NCBI GenBank assembly: GCA_040954595.2
Contig: CM082594.2
Span: 248,001-312,000, forward strand
Direction: 5' to 3'
Length of the DNA stretch: 64,000 nucleotides
DNA from: Balanoglossus misakiensis
Lineage: Eukaryota > Hemichordata
Shown: positions 56,377 through 64,000 of the stretch, piece after piece
Layout: every line of letters starts with the position of its first letter
Numbering within the stretch: the stretch's first letter is position 1
The notes under the pieces: generated by a model
The model's database searches: none
Told to the model about the DNA's origin: nothing
What the model saw: only the letters and a program-made list of their open reading frames with translations
Program-made: the position numbers and the translations under genes

Positions 56377-56427
56377 TTAATGGGCTTCCATAATGAGTGT
56401 TCTTTAAAATAAGAGGGTGTTACTTAA

Positions 56428-56536
56428 GGGTTATTACACTAAGTTTTGCCGATAACGCATCATATTTGAGTGATGTCCGTATTATGGACATCACGAGGAT
56501 GCATCACGTTATCGACCAAACTTAGTGTAATAACCC
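56428..56536. repeat. 109-bp hairpin (type G)
   Basis: GGGTTATTACACTAAGTTT pairs with AAACTTAGTGTAATAACCC, and CGATAACG, GATGTCC and related blocks pair further in. No TCGCCT..GGCTCG loop is present. Confidence 0.8.
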
Positions 56537-56794
56537 CTTTATCATACATGAACAGTAACCCATTGCCAAGTGTGACAGGGTGATGCGATCAGGTGATCAA
56601 CGTATAGGCCGTAGTATCATTCTAAGAGGGTTGGTAGCTTTCATTATGATGGGGCATGTGATTCAGGTCCCCCCCCCCATCTACCTTAGCTGAGCTTTGG
56701 ATCGCTTCGCCAAAGTTTATATGACAAGGGTGTTAGCCCATTCCTATAACATTTGGCTAGCTATATCGTTTATTATTAATGAATTAATTAATAT

Positions 56795-56850
56795 GACTGA
56801 CTGACTGACTGACTGACTTAATGGATGAATGAATCAATCAATCAATCACC
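56795..56850. repeat. (GACT)n and (AATC)n microsatellites
   Basis: Runs of GACT and of ATCA four-base repeats are separated by TTAATGGATGAATG. Confidence 0.85.
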
Positions 56851-57826
56851 CAGACATGGCCTGGAAGGATTCACCCCCTGTTGAGATGTTGGCACCCCCT
56901 AGCAAATTGTCATGGGTGGGGTGGTCAGTGGCCCTTAAAATGATGTCACTCACATGATAGAGATATTAATTACATAACTCTTTTCCAGAGTGTGCTCTAT
57001 TTACAGTCTGCACTATATACAGATACATGTGTAATGATATTTCAATTACTTTTGGAATCACAGGACAGTAGAAAGGTTGATTGAACAAAAGGTTTTTGAA
57101 ATTCACTCACCATGTATTGGAACAGCTCTTACAGACATCACATCATCATTCAACGCTAAATCTTCGTAACTTTTACATACTGTTAATATAAATATAATTA
57201 CTTTTCTTTAAATATCATCCAAATATTACAATGTTTCTAGCAATTTCATAAACTGCATTAAGATAATACTGTGTGTATGATATATACTTTGTGGATAGGA
57301 TACAGATCTTTGCTTATTACCAAGAATATAACACCATGTGTTTGGATTTTAAATGCAGTTCGGAGCTGACTGTGTTGCATTTTGACTGCAAAATTAAAAT
57401 ATTTAGTTACATTTCCTTGCATTTAGTGTTGAAAATGTCACTTTCAGCTTTAAAATGAGCACTGATATCTATGGAACTAGGAGAATTGTGCTTTCTACAA
57501 CATACAATATTTACATTTAATCAAACAACAGGAGGATATTTGACAGTCAATCAATAAATATGACATACATATGAGTTGCATGTACAAAACTAGACACATG
57601 TATGCATGTGATATTTAAAGGGACATTAACTGTAACATATGCTCTACCCAGAACTCCACTTGTCAACATAATCTGTATGTGTGTAACGGCTATTTAAATG
57701 AATTCTAGTCCAGACTTGAATTCAAATTTAGAATAACAATACTGACTAGACACACCTATATTTCATCATGATTCAGGGATCTGAAGAAGACACTGCAGTA
57801 AATACTTAAAACAAAAATATTGAAAA
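56851..57826. other. Intergenic or intronic stretch
   Basis: No exon with convincing borders, no inverted repeat. A lone TTAAAGGGACATTAACTG near 57,615 may be one end of a TTAA-type MITE. Confidence 0.35.
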
Positions 57827-57925
57827 TTAAAGCTGCAAGCAGCGTTGGCGGGGCACAAGCGGTTCCCGTGGTGACCAGCAAATGCCACGGCTGTATCTGC
57901 TGGGGATACCAATATATGGGAAAGT

Positions 57926-60900
57926 AGGTCAAAGGTCACCTGAGGTCACCCCAAATTTGGCCAAAAAAAATTGGACCCCATACTAGTCTAGATCCAACAA
58001 AAAACCAGACCCCTAGCCCTATTGGTTCGCCTGCAATTAGATATGCATATAATTAATGAGGTCTTGTGTAAGACTCCATTATGTGCTCAATCCCCATAAA
58101 AGCCAGGGCTCTAACTGCTCTGGATGCTGAGATATGGGAAAGTAGATCAAAGGTCACCCAAGGTCACCCAAAATTAGGGCATAAAATTTTGATCCCAGAG
58201 TGGGCCATGTCCAACCAATACCAGACCTCTAGCCCTATTGGGTAGCATGGAATTAGATATGCATAAAAATGATGTTTCAGAAATAGGTCAAAGGTCATTG
58301 TCAAAATTACCAAAATATTTGTGTCATGTTCTGGCAGCATTGGTACCCATGTCCACAAAATTCATGACTGTGGTGCTTTGACAAGAGGAGGTATGGGGAA
58401 TATGCATATATAATTATTTGTTTTAAAACTGGGTCAAAGGTCATGTGAAAATTGCCCCGAAAAATTGTGACAACTTCCGGTCATATGATGACTCATATCC
58501 AAAAAAAGAATTTCCATGCTGTCAACATTTTGGCTACAAAACGGAATTATCACTTTTCAATGGTTTTCCGAAAATCCAACATGGCCGCCATAATGATCGA
58601 CCAATCACATTGCGCTTCGCAAACTTGATAGACATAGGTTAGGTGACCACATATCCCAAATCCCGAGACTCGGTAACCGCTGGTTCTGGAGAAGAAGATT
58701 TTTAAAGTTATAAGTAGTTTTTCAGAAAAACAATTGTAGCAAAAAACCTTTATGTATGACGTCATGATTTTATGGGGTAAAATGATGGACATAAGGTAGG
58801 CTACCTGCACACCAAATTTGAACTCGATCGGCCCAGTGGTTTTTAAGAAGGACTCATTTAATGATTTTCAGGAAATCCAATATGGCCGCCAGGTCACGTG
58901 ACTAATTAAATATTCACGAGCCACTGCACGTCTACTCATTGGCCCCTACCACCCTACCAAGTTTCAGCCCCCTAGGTGCTGCGGTTTTCCAGATCTACCT
59001 GGCCGATTATTTGCAGAAGAAGAATAATAATAAAGAATTAAAGCTGCGAGCAGCATTGTCGGGCCCAAGCGCTGATCTTGAATTATATATGCACAGTATG
59101 AATTAGAAGAAACAGAATTTTCTATCGGATGTATTATCTCATGACATAACAAGGATGTGGGTATTTTTGCTGCTGAAATAGGGTGAAGTAGGTCAAAGGT
59201 CACCTGAGGTCACCCAACATTTGGGCAATTTTTTTTATCCATACTGGTCCATGTCCAACAAAAACCAAAACTCTAGCTCTGATGGTTCACCTGTAATTAG
59301 GTATGTGCATATTTAATGAGGTCAGCAGGTGTCACAGGTGACCCAAAAATTTGGCTTTACATTTTGGTCCCATCCTACCAAATGCAATGGCTGTATCTGC
59401 TCTGGATGCTGAGATATGAGAAAGTAGGTCAAAGGTCACCAGAGGTCACCCAACATTTGGGCAAAAAAATTTGATCCCATACTGGTCCATGTCCAACAAA
59501 AACAAAACCTCTAGCTCTATTGGTTCGCCTGTAATTAGCTATGTACATAATTAATGAGGTCAGCTGGGGTCAAAGGGGTCATGAAAAGTAGCAAAATATT
59601 TTGATCACACACTAATTCACATTCATCAAAAACCAAACGTCTAGCCCTATAGGTTAGCCTGGAATTAGATATGCAGAAATAATAACGCGTGATAAGTAGG
59701 TCAAAGGTCATGTGAAAAATCACAAAAAAATTGTAACATATTTTAGTCACATGACGATTGATATCCATAAAAACAATTTGTATGCTATCAAATTTTAGAC
59801 TAGAAAAAGGAATTTCAAATTTTCACTGCTTTTTACAAAATCCAATATGGCCGCCATAATCTTCGACCAATCACAATGCTCTTTGCAAACTTGATAGACA
59901 TCAGTGTAGTGACCATACTCCCCGAATCTTGCAACTCAGTCATCGCCCGTTCTGGAGAAGAAGATTTTTGGAGTTTAACTATGGTTTTTCGTAAATCCAA
60001 TATGGCCGCCATAATCTTCGACCAATCACAATGATCTTCGCAAACTTGATAGACATCAGTTAGGTGACCACATACCCCAAACCTCGTGTCTCGGTTATCA
60101 CCGGTTCTGGAGAAGAAGATTTTTGAAATTTTGACCAGATTTCAGAAAAACAACTGTAGCAAAAAAACTGCAACATTGACAGCAAAATATCCAATTACAA
60201 AAATGATGGGCAGAAGGTACACTACCTGCACACCAAATCTGAAGTCGATCTGACTTGTAGTTTCTGAGATCTGAGATTTGCATTTTTTCAGAAAATCCAA
60301 TATGGCCGCCAGGTCACGTGACTAATTACGTATTCACAAGTCACTGCACATCTACTCATTGACCTTGACCACTGTAGCAAGTTTGAGCAGTGTACCTGCA
60401 GTAGTTTCTGAGATTTAGTTGGCCGAAGAATTGACACAAGAAAAAAGAAAGAATTAAAGCTGCAAGCAGCATTGTCGGGCCCAAGCGCTGATCTTGAATT
60501 ATATATGCACAGTATGAATGAGAAAAAACAGAATTTTCTATCGTATGTATTATCTGATGACATAACAAGGATGTGTGTATTTTTGCTGCTGAAATAGGGT
60601 GAAGTAGGTCAAAGGTCACCAGAGGTCACGCAACATTTGGGCAAAAAATTTTGATCCCACACTGGTCCATGTCCAACAAAAAACAAAACTCTAGCTCTAT
60701 TGGTTCGCCTGTAATTAGGTATGTGCATATTTAATGAGGTCAGCAGGTGTCACAGGTGACTCAAAAATGTGGCTTTACATTTCGGTCCCATCCTACCAAA
60801 TGCCATGGCTGTATCTGCTCTGGATGCTGAGATATGCGAAAGTAGGTCAAAGGTCACCAGAGGTCACGCAACATTTGGGCAAAAATTTTTGATCTCATAC

Positions 60901-63900
60901 TGGTCTGTGTCCAACAAAAACCAAACCTCTAGCTCTATTGGTTCGCCTGTAATTAGCTATGCACATAATTAATGAGGTCAGCAGAGGTCAAAGGGGTCAT
61001 GAAAAGTAGCAAAATATTTTGATCACACACTAATCCACATTCATCAAAAACCAAACGTCTAGCCCTATAGGTTAGCCTGGAATTAGATATGCAGAAATAC
61101 TAACGCGTGATAAGTAGGTCAAAGGTCATGTGAAAAATCGCCGAAAAATTGTAACATATTTTAGTCACATGACGATTGATATCCATGAAAAGAATTTGTA
61201 TGCTATCAATTTTTAGACTAGAAAAAGGAATTTCAATTTTTCACTGCTTTTTACAAAATCCAATATGGCCGCCATAATCTTCGACCAATCACAATGCTCT
61301 TTGCAAACTTGATAGACATCAGTGTAGTGACCATACTCCCCGAATCTTGCGACTCAGTCATCGCCCGTTCTGGAGAAGAAGATTTTTGGAGTTTAACTAT
61401 GGTTTTTCTAAAATCCAATATGGCCGCCATAATCTTCGACCAATCACAATGATCTTCGCAAACTTGATAGACATCAGTTAGGTGACCACATACCCCAAAC
61501 CCCGTGTCTCGGTTATCACTGGTTCTGGAGAAGAAGATTTTTGAAATTTAAGCCAGATTTCAGAAAAAAAATTGTAGCAAAAAAACTGCAACATTGACAG
61601 CAAAATTTCCAATTACAAAAATGATGGGTAGAAGGTAGTCTACCTTCATGCCAAATTTGAAGTCGATCTGACTTGTAGTTTCTGAGATCTGAGATTTGAA
61701 TTTTTTCAGAAAATCCAATATGGCCGCCAGGTCACGTGACTAATTAATTATTCACAAGTCACTGCACATCTACTCATTGACCTTGACCACTGTAGCAAGT
61801 TTGAGAAGTGTACCTGCAGTAGTTTCAGAGATCTCGTTGGCCGAAGAAATTGACACAAGAAAAAAGAAAGAAAGATTAAAGCTGCAAGCAGCATTGTCGG
61901 GCCCAAGCGCTGATCTTGAATTATATATGCACAGTGTGAATGAGAAGAAACAGAATTTTCTATAGGATGTATTATCTCATGACATAACAAGGATGTGTGT
62001 ATTTTTGCTGCTGAAATAGGGTGAAGTAGGTCAAAGGTCACCTGAGGTCACCCAACATTTGGGTAATTTTTTTTTACCCATACTGGTCCATGTCCAACAA
62101 AAACCAAAACTCTAGCTCTATTGGTTCGCGTGTAATTAGGTATGTGCATATTTAATGAGGTCAGCAGGTGTCACAGGTGACCCAAAAATGTGGCTTTACA
62201 TTTTGGTCCCATCCTACCAAATGCCATGGCTGTATCTGCTCTGGATGCTGAGATATGCGAAAGTAGGTCAAAGGTCACCAGAGGTCACGCAACATTTGGG
62301 CAAAAAATTTTGATTCCATTCTGGTCCATGTCCAACAAAAACCAAACCTCTAGCTGTATTGGTTCGCCTGTAATTAGCTATGCACATAATTAATGAGGTC
62401 AGCAGAGGTCAAAGGGGTCATGAAAAGTAGCAAAATATTTTGATCACACACTAATCCACATTCATCAAAAACCAAACGTCTAGCCCTACAGGTTAGCCTG
62501 GAATTAGATATGCAGAAATAATAACGCGTGATAAGTAGGTCAAAGGTCATGTGAAAAATCGCCAAAAAATTGTAACACATTTTAGTCACATGACGATTGA
62601 TATCCATAAAAAGAATTTGTATGCAATCAATTTTTAGACTAGAAAAAGGAATTTCAATTTTTCAGTGCTTTTTACAAAATCCAATATGGCCGCCATAATC
62701 TTCGACCAATCACAATGCTCTTTGCAAACTTGATAGACATCAGTGTAGTGACCATACTCCTCGAATCTTGCGACTCAGTCATCGCCCGTTCTGGAGAAGA
62801 AGATTTTTGCAGTTTAACTATGGTTTTTCGAAAATCCAATATGGCCGCCATAATCTTCGACCAATCACAATGATCTTCGCAAACTTGATAGACATCAGTT
62901 AGGTGACCACATACCCCAAACCCCGTGTCTCGGTTATCACCGGTTATGGAGAAGAAGATTTTTGAAATTTAAGCCAGATTTCAGAAAAAAAATTGTAGCA
63001 AAAAAACTGCAACATTGACAGCAAAATAGCCAATTACAAAAATGATGGGTAGAAGGTAGTCTACCTGCATGCCAAATTTGAAGTCGATCTGACTTGTAGT
63101 TTCTGAGATCTGAGATTTGCATTTTTTCAGAAAATCCAATATGGCCGCCAGGTCACGTGACTAATTAAGTATTCACAAGTCACTGCACATCTACTCATAG
63201 ACCTTGACCACTGTAGCAAGTTTGAGCAGTGTACCTGCAGTAGTTTCTGAGATTTAGTTGGCCGAAGAATTGACACAAGAAAAAAGAAAGAAAGAAAGAA
63301 AGAAAGATTAAAGCTGCAAGCAGCATTGTCCGGGCCCAAGCTCTATTATCTGATCTGATTATTAGATATGCACATAATTAATGAATAGAAACATAATGCT
63401 GTGTTTTATCCCAAGAAATATCAAGATTATATCTATGTTTGGTGCTGATATAGTGTTAAGTAGGTCAAAGGTCACCCAGGGGTCACCCACAATTTGAGGA
63501 GAATATTTTGACCCATAGTGGTCCATGTCCAATAAAAACCAGACCTCTAGCCCTTTTGGTTAGCCCGGAATTAGGTATGTACATAAATAATGAGTTAAGC
63601 AGGTGTCACAGGTGACCCAAAACATTGGCTTTTCATTATGGCCCCATATCTCCAAATGCCAAGGCTGTACCTGCTTTGGATGCCGAGATATGCAAAAGTA
63701 GGTCAAAGGTCATAAGAGGTCACCCAAAATTTGGGCAGAAAATGTTTACCCATAGTGGTCCATGTCCAATAAAAACCAGACCTCTAGCTCTATTGGTTCA
63801 CCTGTAATTAGTTATGCACATAATTAATGAGGTCAGCAGAGGTCACAGGTGACCCAAAACTTTGGCTTTTCATTATGGCCCCATATCTGCAAATGCCAAG

Positions 63901-63948
63901 GCTGTACCTGCTTTGGATGCCGAGATATGCAAAAGTAGGTCAAAGGTC
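57926..63948 (+). promoter_or_regulatory. 14 perfect DR1 nuclear-receptor motifs
   Basis: AGGTCAAAGGTCA starts at 57926, 58285, 59190, 59426, 59698, 60606, 60844, 61116, 62028, 62265, 62536, 63462, 63700 and 63936. It is two AGGTCA half-sites with a one-base spacer, the consensus of HNF4/RXR/COUP-type receptors. Most are followed within a few bases by another GAGGTCAC. Function is not shown by sequence alone. Confidence 0.6.
58893..63161. promoter_or_regulatory. Four GTCACGTGAC palindromes
   Basis: At 58,893, 60,313, 61,731 and 63,152, one per unit, each in AATATGGCCGCCAGGTCACG context. GTCACGTGAC is the bHLH-zip (USF/TFEB type) E-box core. The adjacent GGCCGCCA is close to a YY1 site. Confidence 0.5.
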
Positions 63949-64000
63949 ACCGGAGGTCACCCAACATTTGGGCAAAATATTTTGACCCCATACTGATCCA

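Larger units (their letters stand above)
34862..56593. repeat. Direct segmental duplication, copy 2
   Basis: Same orientation and order as 12,667-33,738. This copy carries more intact transposon frames and additional sequence at about 50,359-54,943 with candidate Mediator exons, which copy 1 lacks. Confidence 0.9.
57827..64000 (+). repeat. Head-to-tail array of 1.42-kb non-coding units
   Basis: Units start TTAAAGCTGCAAGCAGC at 57,827, 59,038, 60,454, 61,876 and 63,308 (periods 1211, 1416, 1422, 1432) and run past the window edge. Each ends in an A-rich GAAA tail, longest in the last complete unit. Inside each unit a block of about 235 bp around AAGTAGGTCAAAGGTCACC recurs two or three times, and a block of about 180 bp around CTGGAGAAGAAGATTTTT recurs twice. 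No long ORF. The first unit is the most diverged. A retroposon-like origin is suggested by the tails; that is inference. Confidence 0.85.

Noticed and set aside
57827-63807. Recurring ORFs such as MTFDLLHPISAAKIHTSLL in the right-hand array
   Set aside because: They arise because the array unit is repeated; they lie on both strands, are interrupted differently in each unit and match no domain.
1-64000. tRNA, rRNA or CRISPR features
   Set aside because: I saw no cloverleaf-forming A/B-box pair, no rRNA-like stretch and no regular spacer-repeat array; repeats here are minisatellites or transposons.

Overview
The window looks like nuclear DNA of an invertebrate animal. It is AT-rich, its genes are split into small exons with GT..AG borders, it carries multi-cysteine extracellular modules and a Mediator-like gene, and it is crowded with non-LTR and DNA transposons. 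A marine deuterostome (hemichordate, cephalochordate or echinoderm type) is my guess, but nothing here fixes the phylum. No rRNA, tRNA, CRISPR or bacterial feature was seen.

Layout. (1) 1-402: one open minus-strand exon of an unrecognised lysine-rich protein. (2) 2.5-9.3 kb: minus-strand exons of a large secreted protein built from EGF-like and GCC2/GCC3 (ephrin-receptor-like) cysteine modules. Most of these exons carry a stop or a one-base frame break. LINE fragments, a 650-bp foldback element and a 1.3-kb palindromic element with a 9-bp target duplication lie between them. (3) 9.5-12.65 kb: hairpins and a LINE endonuclease pseudogene split cleanly by a TTAA-type element. (4) 12,667-33,738 and 34,862-56,593: a direct duplication of about 21 kb, separated by a roughly 175-bp-period array. 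Each copy holds four EGF exons (two sound, two broken), a large DNA transposon, and PTOV-domain exons resembling Mediator subunit 25. Copy 2 also keeps candidate upstream Mediator exons at 53.0-54.6 kb. (5) 57.8-64.0 kb: a head-to-tail array of 1.42-kb non-coding units rich in nuclear-receptor half-sites.

The large transposon (15,725-27,199 and 38,661-46,262) is the central object. It has terminal inverted repeats starting CAGTCAGATCGCA and a TACA target duplication. It encodes, in order, a Cys-containing N-terminal region, an OTU cysteine-protease domain, a DUF6589-type transposase-like region, an XPG/PIN-like nuclease and a CXC zinc-binding region. A 3-4 bp target duplication together with an XPG-like nuclease suggests the Academ superfamily. 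Neither copy has an unbroken coding frame.

The two 21-kb copies act as a natural alignment. Insertions in one copy are matched by empty sites in the other, which defines several elements precisely: a TTAA element, an 8-bp-TSD palindrome carrying a helicase fragment, and a 3-bp-TSD GC-rich element. Because they differ mainly by small changes and mobile-element indels, the duplication may be two haplotypes placed in tandem by assembly.

Other signals not explained by genes are a set of unrelated long hairpins that share one loop motif (TCGCCT..GGCTCG), a loop that is inverted between the duplicate copies, CTCF-consensus sites inside an inverted repeat, and 14 perfect AGGTCAAAGGTCA sites in the right-hand array.
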